Shown here: positions 7,079 to 14,127 of the stretch, in pieces
Layout of the letters: each line of letters begins with the position of its first letter
Position numbering within the stretch: position 1 is the stretch's first letter
Assembly: GCA_945888895.1 (NCBI GenBank)
Contig: CAMDAY010000009.1
Location: 1 to 20,623 of the forward strand
From: Dehalococcoides mccartyi
GTDB lineage: Bacteria; Chloroflexota; Dehalococcoidia; UBA2979
Direction: 5' to 3'
DNA length: 20,623 nt
Program-made: the position numbers and the translations under genes
Notes under the pieces: generated by a model
What the model was told of the DNA's origin: nothing
The model's database searches: none
Seen by the model: the letters and a program-made list of their open reading frames with translations, nothing else

Positions 7079-7375
7079 GTGTACCTCGAACGGTCCGGTG
7101 GCAGTGGCGGGCGACCCACCCCTACCCCCCGGCGCGGGAGGCGCTCTCAAACCAATTGTGAGGGCTGCGCCCCTCACATTCCCGGCGGACCTCGATGGGC
7201 GGCGCAATGTAGGTGCGAGGGATTCGAACCGCCGCTGAGAGCCGGTTGCTGAGGCTCCGGAAGGTCGGGTTCCTCAAAGGGCGAAGCCCTTTGAACTTCA
7301 TCCCCCTTCCCGCGCAGGGAAGGGGGCAGGGGGGATGGGCCGCCCGTGCTGTCATCTCGACCATTCGACGTACAC
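7079..7375. repeat. Structured inverted-repeat element, copy 2 (opposite orientation)
   Basis: The gene-free stretch 7037-7496 is mostly this element, which aligns to the element at 2065-2339 when reverse-complemented. Its own ends are inverted repeats: the left end reads GTGTACCTCGAACGGTC then GGGCGACCCACCCC, and the right end on the other strand reads GTGTACGTCGAATGGTC then GGGCGGCCCATCCCC. Internal hairpins are 7157-7164/7171-7178 (TGTGAGGG, 8 bp), 7274-7282/7286-7294 (TCAAAGGGC, 9 bp, GAA loop) and an imperfect CCCCCTTCCC/GGGAAGGGGG stem at 7301-7325. The 7274-7294 stem occupies the same place as the 2132-2151 stem of copy 1 with a different sequence but intact pairing. No transposase gene is inside. 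Confidence 0.8.
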
Positions 7376-7496
7376 CGACCACACGCCTGCGCCGCCTCCG
7401 CCCTGCGCGGCGAGCGACCTCGCGCGCCACGCAGCTCCACGGGTGGAGTAGAGTGCGCCCGGCACTCACCCCGACCCGCATCCGAGGAGCACCGGT

Positions 7497-8342
7497 ATGG
7501 CAACGAACCCTGATCTGAACGCCAAGGTGGCAATCGTCACCGGCGCGAGCCGAGGCATTGGCGCGGATGTGGCGCGCGTCCTCGCGCGGGAGGGCATGAC
7601 CGTCGTCTGCGCCGCGCGCACGGAGAACGAGGGCGAGTCGCGCATCCCCGGCACGCTCACCGACACCGTGGCCTCGATCGTCGAGTCGGGCGGCAAGGCC
7701 GTCGCACGGCGCGCCGACATGTCGAAGGAGGACGACGTCCAGGCGCTCTGGGACTGGTCGGTCGCCGAGTTCGGGCACGTGGACGCCGTGATCAACAACG
7801 CCGGCATCTCGCCCAACGGCACCATCGAGAAGATGAACTGGCGGCACTTCCACCTCGCCTTCCAGATCAACGTCGCGACGCCGGCGTTGCTCTCCCGCCT
7901 CGCCGCCACGCACATGCGCGAGATCGGCGGCGGCTCGATCATCAACGTCTCCTCCGGCGCAAGCCGCGGCCCGGGGCCCGGCCCGTACACCGAGGTGAAC
8001 CAGAACCGCACGATCTACGGCCTGACGAAGATCGCCCTCGAGCGCATGACGCAGGGCATGGCCGCGGAATTGTGGGCGGACAACATCGGCGTGAACGTGA
8101 TCATGCCGTCGAAGCAGATCTGGGTCGGCGGCACGATCTACGTGCAGCAGCAGCGCAACCCGGAGGGGTTCGACAGCCTGGACCTCACCGGGAAGCGCAA
8201 GGACGGCACGATCATGGGCGACGCCGCCGCGGCGATCATCCGTGCCGACCACGCCGTCTACACCGGCCAGGTGAAGAACGACGAGGACACCCTGAAGGCG
8301 ATCCTCGGCACCACCGACTTCAGCAAGTACGCCACGTACTAG
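7497..8342 (+). CDS. SDR-family NAD(P)-dependent oxidoreductase
   Basis: This is a Rossmann-fold short-chain dehydrogenase/reductase of 281 aa. The cofactor motif TGASRGIG is at 15-22, NNAG at 100-103, the catalytic Ser is in NVSSG (150-154) and the YxxxK pair is Y174/K178 (YGLTK). The stretch after the active site lacks the usual PG motif and instead reads VIMPSKQIWVGGTIYVQQQ, and the C-terminal substrate region is longer than in FabG, so it is not a fatty-acid-synthesis enzyme. ATG start with GAGGAG at 7484-7489, 7 nt upstream. It appears to be a single-gene unit, bounded by the repeat element upstream and a strong hairpin downstream. Probable alcohol or hydroxyacyl dehydrogenase; substrate unknown. 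Confidence 0.93.
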   Translation: MATNPDLNAKVAIVTGASRGIGADVARVLAREGMTVVCAARTENEGESRIPGTLTDTVASIVESGGKAVARRADMSKEDDVQALWDWSVAEFGHVDAVINNAGISPNGTIEKMNWRHFHLAFQINVATPALLSRLAATHMREIGGGSIINVSSGASRGPGPGPYTEVNQNRTIYGLTKIALERMTQGMAAELWADNIGVNVIMPSKQIWVGGTIYVQQQRNPEGFDSLDLTGKRKDGTIMGDAAAAIIRADHAVYTGQVKNDEDTLKAILGTTDFSKYATY

Positions 8343-8365
8343 GCGCGCACACTGGCCGCACGCAC

Positions 8366-8393
8366 GAAGGGCCCCGGTTCGCCGGGGCCCTTC
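8366..8393. terminator. Bidirectional terminator hairpin between convergent genes
   Basis: A perfect 12-bp stem (GAAGGGCCCCGG, 8366-8377; CCGGGGCCCTTC, 8382-8393) closes on a TTCG tetraloop. It lies 23 bp after the SDR stop and 22 bp after the stop of the opposite-strand membrane protein, the expected place for a shared terminator. There is no U-tract, so strictly it is an I-shaped hairpin. Confidence 0.75.
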
Positions 8394-8415
8394 GCCGTCC
8401 TCGGGCTCGCGTGCG

Positions 8416-9789
8416 CTACTCGGGCTGGTCGATCACCGGCAACGCCTGCGACGCGCGCCACGTCGCCATGCGGCGCAGGTACTCGAGGTGGGCGAGGCGC
8501 GCGCGAATGAACAGCACCGCGAACGCACCCACGGCGATCCACGCGATCGTGCCGCCGAGCGACATCGAGGCGAACCGCACGCTGTCGGGCACGGCGGTCA
8601 TCGGCACCACGCCGCGCAGCAGCATAGCGACGAGCAGTGCGGCGGCGAACACAGGGCCGCGCCGGCGGCTGGGCGTGCGCACCAACCGCTCGCTCGCGAA
8701 CTCCGGGAGGATGAGCTGCGCCATCCCGACGATGCCGAGCGTGACCACGCCCAGCGCGAAGACGTGGCGAGTGGCATCGACCTCGCGCGGGGGCACAGCA
8801 CGATCGAAGACGAACACGCCGAGGCCCGTGGTGAGCAGCAGCACACCGGTCAGCGCGAGCGACATGAGCGCGCCGCGCAGCGCCCACGACAGCGGCTGGG
8901 AGGCGGCGGCGAACCGCGTCTCGCGCTTCCAGAAGCCGAAGGAGCTGACCAGCGTCAGCACCCCCGCCCCGACCGTCGCCTGTCCGAGCGTCGCGACGCG
9001 CGTCCCGTCGAGGAGGCTCGCGCCGACCCAGACGAGCAGCCCGGCCTGCACCAGGCCCGACCCGGCGAGGCCCAGCGCTCTCGAAGGTGCGGGCATCCCG
9101 AAGAGCGTCGGAAACGAGCGCAGACCGACGCCGGTGAACACACAGAGGACGAACCCGTAGAGCTGCATCGCCAGCAGCAGGCCGTCGCGATCGCCGCGGA
9201 GGATCGTGCCGCCCTCACCCGCGAGTCCCGCGAGCCAGGCCACGCCGAGGACGGCCTGCGCGAGGAGCCACAGCGCCCCCGCGCCGATCTGGACTGCGTG
9301 CGGCGCGCCGCCGCGGATCGCCCCGCCGAGCACCGCCCAGAGCGCACCGGCAAACAGCAACGCGCCGATCGCCTCGAGCAGCGCGCCAAGCACCATCGCC
9401 TGACCGCCAAGCGGGCCATACGCCGCGATCGGCTGGCCGATCGCGCGCGCCAGCAACCCGGCCACGAGACACCAGAACGCGCCCTCGACCATCGTCGAGT
9501 TGAGCGGACGGCCGTTGCCGAACCTCGGCGCCAGCTTGGCGCCGACGCCGAGCACGAACAGCCCCGCGAAGCCGAGGACCTGGAGGTGCCCGTGCAACTG
9601 CGCGTGCGTCGCCCAGGAGACGGAGATGCCCCGCAGCAGCGCCTCCACCGACAGCGAGACGGCCAACGAGAAGCCTCCCAGGACGCCGAACGCCAGCGCG
9701 GCATAGATGAAGGGGATGTGGACATCCGCCAGGCGATCGCGGCCCGGCCGGGCGGGCGGACTGCCGGCGGGTGGTGGTGATGCGGTCAT
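8416..9789 (-). CDS. NnrS-like multi-pass membrane protein
   Basis: This 457-aa integral membrane protein has about 12 hydrophobic segments from residue 25 to 430, after a short Pro/Arg-rich N-terminus. The segment with THAQLHGHLQVLGFAGLFVLG (H62, H66, H68) followed by GAKLAPRFG, and a later RHVFALGVVTLGIVGMAQLI (H342) block, resemble the NnrS family and, more distantly, heme-copper oxidase subunit I, where such His residues ligate heme or metal. NnrS proteins are associated with nitric oxide and nitrosative stress, but no denitrification genes are visible. The ATG has GGGAGG 4 nt upstream. It is divergent from the CoA-transferase operon and convergent with the SDR. Membrane topology is certain; the NnrS assignment is moderate. 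Confidence 0.7.
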   Translation of the reverse strand: MTASPPPAGSPPARPGRDRLADVHIPFIYAALAFGVLGGFSLAVSLSVEALLRGISVSWATHAQLHGHLQVLGFAGLFVLGVGAKLAPRFGNGRPLNSTMVEGAFWCLVAGLLARAIGQPIAAYGPLGGQAMVLGALLEAIGALLFAGALWAVLGGAIRGGAPHAVQIGAGALWLLAQAVLGVAWLAGLAGEGGTILRGDRDGLLLAMQLYGFVLCVFTGVGLRSFPTLFGMPAPSRALGLAGSGLVQAGLLVWVGASLLDGTRVATLGQATVGAGVLTLVSSFGFWKRETRFAAASQPLSWALRGALMSLALTGVLLLTTGLGVFVFDRAVPPREVDATRHVFALGVVTLGIVGMAQLILPEFASERLVRTPSRRRGPVFAAALLVAMLLRGVVPMTAVPDSVRFASMSLGGTIAWIAVGAFAVLFIRARLAHLEYLRRMATWRASQALPVIDQPE

Positions 9790-10027
9790 GGACGCCTCCC
9801 GGACGCCATCCCAGCATCTGCCTTCCTCAGCTCGAGCGGTACGAAGCGACAGCGCCCCTTTACGCGCGCGTTTCTCGCGTGCTACATGCAGGCGACCCGC
9901 GGCGGGCCACGCGGAGAGCAGCCAACGCTATGCTCTCCACGATTCGCCGAGGCGACGCGATCCGAGGGGGCCGCGAACGCGCGCGGGGCAAGTCATCCCA
10001 GCCGCCATACCCGGGGAGGTAGTGCTG
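9790..10027. other. Divergent intergenic region
   Basis: These 238 bp lie between the starts of the NnrS-like gene (minus) and the CoA-transferase operon (plus), so both promoters should be here. I see no convincing paired -35/-10. The nearest plus-strand candidates are TTTACG with TACATG near 9860-9890 and a TATGCT near 9930, all weak. A GGAGGT at 10015-10020 is the ribosome-binding site of the next gene. No small ORF here looks real. Confidence 0.5.
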
Positions 10028-11266
10028 TTGTCAAAGGTGTTCGATGGTTTGACCGTCATCGAACTTGCCGACCGGCGGAATCAGATGGTCGGCAAGATCA
10101 TGTCTGACGCCGGTGCGCGAGTAATCCAGATCGAGCCGACCAGGGGGAGCCCTGGTCGGTGGGTCGGCCCGTATCTCAACGACGTGCAGGACCCTAACAA
10201 GAGCCTCGACTACTGGTGGTACAACACCGGCAAGGAGAGCGTGGCGCTCGACATCACGCGCCTGCCGGGCCAGCAGATGCTGCGGCGCCTGATCGAGCAG
10301 GCCGATGTGTTCGTGGAGAGCACGAAGCCGGGCACGCTGGCGAAGTACGGCCTGGACTACGCGTCCGTCGCGCCGTCGAACTCGAAGCTCATCTACGCGT
10401 CGCTCTCTGACTTCGGTCAGGACGGGCCGTGGGCGCAGCTGGAGATGAACGACCCGGCGCACCTCGCCCTCGGGGGGCAGATGGGCGTCGGCGGGTACTC
10501 CGACCCGAAGGAGACGCCGATCGGCGGGCAGGGCCGGCAGGCCTACAACGCCGCCTCCGTGATCACGACGCACAGCATCAGCATCGCGCTGTGGGATCGC
10601 ATGACGACCGACCTCGGTCAGTACATCGATGTCGCGATCCACGACTGCTGCGCCATCTGCACCGAGCGACCGGTGTCGTACTGGATGTGGTATAACCAGC
10701 CGTCCGTCCGCCAGACCGGCCAGCACGCCGGCCCTGTGTACGCCCTGCCGATCCAGGTGCAGGCCGCCGACGGACGCTACATGAACGCCCGCTTCAACTT
10801 CCCGAACAACGTCTGGCCGAAGATGGTCGAGTGGCTCAAGGAGCTCGACGTCGTCGGCGACCTGACGTCCGAGAAGTGGAACGACCCCCCGACGCGCGCC
10901 GAGGCGGCGAAGGTGGGCGGCGAGATCGAGGTTGCCCTGAAGGCGCTGCTGGCAAAGGTGCCCGCGCAGGAGGCCTTCGAACGAGCGCAGTCGATGGGCC
11001 TCACGTGGGGCGTCATCCGCGCCCCAGAGGAGAACCTCGACATCAGTCACTTCAAGGAGCGCAACTTCTGGCGTGACATCGAACACGAGGACATCGGCAA
11101 GACACTGCCTTACCCGCGCGGGTTCTACTTCAGCGAGGGTCTGGACGTCTCACCGGACGGCCGCGCGCCGCACCTCGGCGAGCACACGAAGGCGATCCTG
11201 ACCGAGAAGCTCGGCATGGACGCGGCGCAGGTGGATATGCTCGTGCAGACGGGAGTGGTCCGATGA
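10028..11266 (+). CDS. Class III CoA-transferase (CaiB/BaiF family), subunit lacking the catalytic Asp
   Basis: This is a CaiB/BaiF (family III) CoA-transferase-type protein of 412 aa, close to the usual 390-420. The N-terminal Rossmann part MSKVFDGLTVIELADRRNQM, the ADVFVESTKPGTLAKYGLDY block, the ASLSDFGQDGPWAQ loop and LGQYIDVAIHD are all family landmarks. Where the catalytic Asp of family III normally stands (D...G..A, about 18 residues before the Arg of ALWDR), this protein has Y173-N174. The start is TTG at 10028-10030, 7 nt after GGAGGT; a GTG at 10022 is too close to that site. It overlaps the next gene by 4 bp (ATGA). The likeliest role is the non-catalytic half of a heteromeric CoA-transferase with its neighbour. 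Confidence 0.88.
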   Translation: MSKVFDGLTVIELADRRNQMVGKIMSDAGARVIQIEPTRGSPGRWVGPYLNDVQDPNKSLDYWWYNTGKESVALDITRLPGQQMLRRLIEQADVFVESTKPGTLAKYGLDYASVAPSNSKLIYASLSDFGQDGPWAQLEMNDPAHLALGGQMGVGGYSDPKETPIGGQGRQAYNAASVITTHSISIALWDRMTTDLGQYIDVAIHDCCAICTERPVSYWMWYNQPSVRQTGQHAGPVYALPIQVQAADGRYMNARFNFPNNVWPKMVEWLKELDVVGDLTSEKWNDPPTRAEAAKVGGEIEVALKALLAKVPAQEAFERAQSMGLTWGVIRAPEENLDISHFKERNFWRDIEHEDIGKTLPYPRGFYFSEGLDVSPDGRAPHLGEHTKAILTEKLGMDAAQVDMLVQTGVVR

Positions 11267-12576
11267 CTTCGACTTCGAACATCCCGAAGGGCCCGCTCAA
11301 CGGCATCCGGATCATCGACTTCACGTGGAAGGCCGTCGGCCCGTGGAGCTCGCGCATGCTCACGCCTTACGGCGCCGAGGTGATCCACATCGAGCCGCCG
11401 CACGAGCCGGATGACCACCGCTGGGACATCCGCCCCGCCGTCGGCCCCAACTTCGACATCCAGGCGAAGCACAACGACCACCTGTTCGGGAACGGCGCCG
11501 ACTACTACTCCGCGCCGTACTACTCGCAGCTGCACAACGGGAAGCTCTCGGCGAGCCTCAACGCGCGTAGCCCCCGAGGCAAGGAGCTGCTCGAGGAGCT
11601 AATCAAGAAGAGCGACGCGGTCGTTGAGAACTTCAGCGCGCGCGTCCTGGGCAACTGGGGTCTCAGCTGGGAGCGGCTCCACGAGCTGAACCCGAAGCTC
11701 GTCTACCTCAGCACCTCCGGGTTCGGCCACGAGGGTTCGTTGAGCCACTACCGGACGTACGGCCCGATCGTGCAGGCGGAGAGCGGCCTGACATTCACCT
11801 CCGGTCTGCCCGGGCGTGAGCCCGCCGGGTGGGGCTACTCCCACATGGACATCGCCGGCGGATGGATCGGTGGCCTCGGGCTGATCATGGCGCTGATGCA
11901 GGCGCGCAAGACCGGCGTGGGCACGCACGTGGACTATGCGGTGACCGAGGGCGCGATGACGCTCCTCGGCCCGTACTTCCTCGACTACCACGCCAATGGC
12001 CGCCCGACGCGGCGCCCCGGCTTCCCGCCGGGCAACCACTCGGAGTGGCCCGGCGTTGCACCGCACAACACTTACCGTTGCGCGGGCATCGACCGGCAGG
12101 GGCAGGACTGGTGGGTGTTCATCGCCTGCGAGACGCAGGAGCAGTTCGAGGCCTTCGCGAACGCGATCGGCAAGCCCGAGCTCCTCGCCGACCCGAAGTT
12201 CGGGACGATGGCGGCGCGTAAGGCCAACGAGGCGGAGCTCGACGAGATCATCTCGACGTGGACCGCGCCTCGACGCCGCTACGAGATCCAGGATCAGCTC
12301 CAGGCGGTCGGCGTGATCGCCGTCGCCGTGCAGGGGCCGGAGGATCGCGTGGATTACGACCCCCAGCTACGGCACCGGAACGTCTACCCGCTGATCCAGA
12401 ACCCCGAGGTCGGTGAGTACGAGATCGAGGGCTTCGTCCCGAAGCTCTCGCGCACGCCCCCAGACAACACGCTGCGGGCGACGGCCGTCCGGGAGAACGA
12501 GCAGTACGTCTTCGGCGACCTGCTCGGGCTGTCGGAGAGCGAGATGGCAACGCTGCGAAGCGAAGGCGTGATCTAG
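11263..12576 (+). CDS. Class III CoA-transferase (CaiB/BaiF family), subunit with catalytic Asp
   Basis: This is a second family III CoA-transferase protein (437 aa), which moves CoA between carboxylic acids through a covalent aspartyl-CoA anhydride intermediate. The GIRIIDFTWKAVGPWSSRML N-terminus, AVVENFSARVLGNWGLSWE, LSTSGFGHEGSLSHY and THVDYAVTEGAM blocks are typical. The motif HMDIAGGWIGGLG places D196 where the family's nucleophilic Asp is found. The ATG overlaps the upstream TGA, so synthesis of the two proteins is coupled, as expected for partners. Known two-gene CoA-transferases of this family include benzylsuccinate CoA-transferase BbsEF; that is only an architectural parallel, as no fumarate-adding or toluene genes are present. 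A strong terminator follows. The acid substrate is unknown. Confidence 0.92.
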   Translation: MTSTSNIPKGPLNGIRIIDFTWKAVGPWSSRMLTPYGAEVIHIEPPHEPDDHRWDIRPAVGPNFDIQAKHNDHLFGNGADYYSAPYYSQLHNGKLSASLNARSPRGKELLEELIKKSDAVVENFSARVLGNWGLSWERLHELNPKLVYLSTSGFGHEGSLSHYRTYGPIVQAESGLTFTSGLPGREPAGWGYSHMDIAGGWIGGLGLIMALMQARKTGVGTHVDYAVTEGAMTLLGPYFLDYHANGRPTRRPGFPPGNHSEWPGVAPHNTYRCAGIDRQGQDWWVFIACETQEQFEAFANAIGKPELLADPKFGTMAARKANEAELDEIISTWTAPRRRYEIQDQLQAVGVIAVAVQGPEDRVDYDPQLRHRNVYPLIQNPEVGEYEIEGFVPKLSRTPPDNTLRATAVRENEQYVFGDLLGLSESEMATLRSEGVI

Positions 12577-12604
12577 CCCCCACTTGCACCGGCACCCGAG
12601 GACG

Positions 12605-12634
12605 AACAAGCCCGGCGACATCGCCGGGCTTGTT
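12605..12634 (+). terminator. Rho-independent terminator of the CoA-transferase operon
   Basis: A perfect 13-bp stem (AACAAGCCCGGCG, 12605-12617; CGCCGGGCTTGTT, 12622-12634) with an ACAT loop starts 28 bp after the stop codon. It runs directly into a short T-rich tail (TTGTTTTATG). Confidence 0.88.
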
Positions 12635-12827
12635 TTATGTCTGCATTCACGGAGAAAGTCCCGGAATCAGCAAGCCAACCCATCGTCGCGCGATACGTGA
12701 TCAGGTACTGTCTAGGAGGCTTACAGAGTACGAGGCGGACGTTACGAAATCGTTGCCTCCCCGGTTCGCCGGGCGCGTAGACGCCGACTCGCAGGACGCG
12801 AGCAGGCAGTCCAGGGACACAACCTCG

Positions 12828-13538
12828 ATGACCCTCCGCATGGCCGCTCCTGCACTGGTCACCCTCATCGCCCTCGCCTGCGGCCTCGCGGCCATCGAGG
12901 CCGCGCACGCCGGAGAGTGGGGCATGGCGCTCCGCTTCATCATGCTGGCCGCCGTCGCGGACGCCATGGACGGCACAATCGCCCGCCTGCTCCACGCGAG
13001 CAGCAACATGGGCAAGGAGCTCGACTCCCTCTCCGACCTCGTCACGTTCGGTGCGGCGCCCGCCTTCATCCTCGCCTCGCGCTACTCGGACGGCCCGACC
13101 GAGGTGGTCTTCGGCGCCATGGTGCTGTTCGTGGCGTCCGGTGCGTACCGCCTCGCGCGCTACAACGGCCAGACCTCCCGCGGCGACGCGTTCTGTGGCA
13201 TGCCAATCACGCTGTCGGGCCTGCTGCTCGCCGCTGCCGTCGCCGGCCCCATCGAGCTGGGCTACGTGCAGGCAGTCGTCGTCTCCATCGTCCTCTCGGC
13301 GCTCATGGTCAGCCGCGTTCCGTTCCCCATGCTGAAGTTCGGTTGGAGCCTCGTGCTCCCCGCACTGATCGCTGCCGTCATTCCGATCGCCCTCGCCAAC
13401 TCGGTGCAGTGGCTCGCGTTCGCTGCGATGATCGGGCTCGGCGTCTATGTGGTCATGGGTGTTGCGAAGGCGATCTCCGACCGCGTCACCGAGGTCGCAC
13501 CCGAAGAAGCGCGCGAGGATGCCCCTGCGCACTCCTAG
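12828..13538 (+). CDS. pssA: CDP-alcohol phosphatidyltransferase, probable phosphatidylserine synthase
   Basis: This 236-aa membrane enzyme carries the complete CDP-alcohol phosphatidyltransferase signature DxxDGxxAR(x8)GxxxDxxxD at residues 45-70 (D45, D48-G49, A52-R53, G62, D66, D70). These Asp residues bind the metal and CDP-diacylglycerol. The segment DSLSDLVTFGAAPAFILA and later RLARYN plus FCGMPI are characteristic of the phosphatidylserine synthase branch. The adjacent phosphatidylserine decarboxylase gene supports that substrate (serine). About six membrane helices are visible. The ATG at 12828 has AGGGA at 12813-12817. In the 251-bp gap before it there is also a strong AGGAGG at 12714-12719 with no usable start codon after it. 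The gene is 7 bp ahead of the methyltransferase, so the three form an operon. Confidence 0.92.
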   Translation: MTLRMAAPALVTLIALACGLAAIEAAHAGEWGMALRFIMLAAVADAMDGTIARLLHASSNMGKELDSLSDLVTFGAAPAFILASRYSDGPTEVVFGAMVLFVASGAYRLARYNGQTSRGDAFCGMPITLSGLLLAAAVAGPIELGYVQAVVVSIVLSALMVSRVPFPMLKFGWSLVLPALIAAVIPIALANSVQWLAFAAMIGLGVYVVMGVAKAISDRVTEVAPEEAREDAPAHS

Positions 13539-13545
13539 GAGTTCC

Positions 13546-14127
13546 GTGACTCAACAGTCCTGGTGGTCGTTCTTCAAGGCGTTCCTCAATGAGCGCCAGC
13601 GGATCGGTGCGATCGCGCCGACCAGCGCCGGCGTCGGTCGGCGCATGGCGCAGCTCGGCGGTATCGAGAATGCACGCCGAGTCGTGGAGTTCGGCGCCGG
13701 CACCGGCCCGATCACCGCGCAGATCCTCAAGGCGCTGCCCGCCGATGCGCGGATGTGGGCGTACGAGATTCACCCGCCGTTTGTCGAGCACCTGCGCTCC
13801 ACCATCACCGACCCGCGCTTCACGGTGCTTGCCGAGTCTGCGGAGCATGTGCGCGAACTGCGCGCCAGCGAAGCGCCCGAGGGATTCGACGCCATCATCT
13901 GCTCGATCCCGTTCAGTCTGCTGCCGCCGCCGATGACCAGCGGTATCCTCGCCGCCGCCGCGCAGGCGCTGCGACCGGGCGGCGTATTCGTCGCGCTCCA
14001 GTACCACCCGAGGTATCTCAGGCCGATCATGCGCGAGCACTTCGAGCACGTCAGCCGCACGTTCTACCCCTGGAACCTTCCGCCGACGCTGCTCCTGAGC
14101 GGGCGCGGATCGCGACACTCCAGCTGA
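13546..14127 (+). CDS. SAM-dependent methyltransferase, PmtA-like (phospholipid N-methyltransferase)
   Basis: This class I methyltransferase (193 aa) has the SAM-binding motif VVEFGAGTGP at 46-55 and the acidic strand-2 end MWAYEIHPPF. The post-I block FDAIICSIPFSLLPP has the serine-proline-rich 'SIPFSLLP' loop in place of an NPPY motif. That loop and the N-terminal FFKAFLNERQRIGAIAPTS are the pattern of Rhodobacter-type phosphatidylethanolamine N-methyltransferase (PmtA) and its relatives, which are also close to the KsgA fold. The GTG start has AGGAG overlapping the pssA stop codon. Placement between phosphatidylserine synthase and decarboxylase strongly favours a phospholipid substrate, perhaps methylating phosphatidylethanolamine towards phosphatidylcholine. 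An rRNA dimethylase is less likely. The stop codon overlaps the apparent CTG start of the next gene. Confidence 0.78.
   Translation: MTQQSWWSFFKAFLNERQRIGAIAPTSAGVGRRMAQLGGIENARRVVEFGAGTGPITAQILKALPADARMWAYEIHPPFVEHLRSTITDPRFTVLAESAEHVRELRASEAPEGFDAIICSIPFSLLPPPMTSGILAAAAQALRPGGVFVALQYHPRYLRPIMREHFEHVSRTFYPWNLPPTLLLSGRGSRHSS

Noticed and set aside
7210..7260. A tRNA gene on the minus strand, suggested by the GGTTCGAATC T-loop motif
   Set aside because: There is a plausible T-arm and a stem like an anticodon stem, but the loop has 9 nt instead of 7, no D-arm is visible and no 5' acceptor strand matches the 3' side. It is noted only as an oddity of the repeat element.
8488..9780. A 430-aa plus-strand frame opposite the NnrS-like gene
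   Set aside because: The translation is low-complexity Arg/Glu/Gln/Ala-rich and has no recognisable domain; the minus strand encodes a coherent 12-helix membrane protein.
12630..12827. A longer pssA start at the TTG near 12630
   Set aside because: That start lies inside the terminator hairpin of the previous operon and adds 66 residues with no similarity to CDP-alcohol phosphatidyltransferases.
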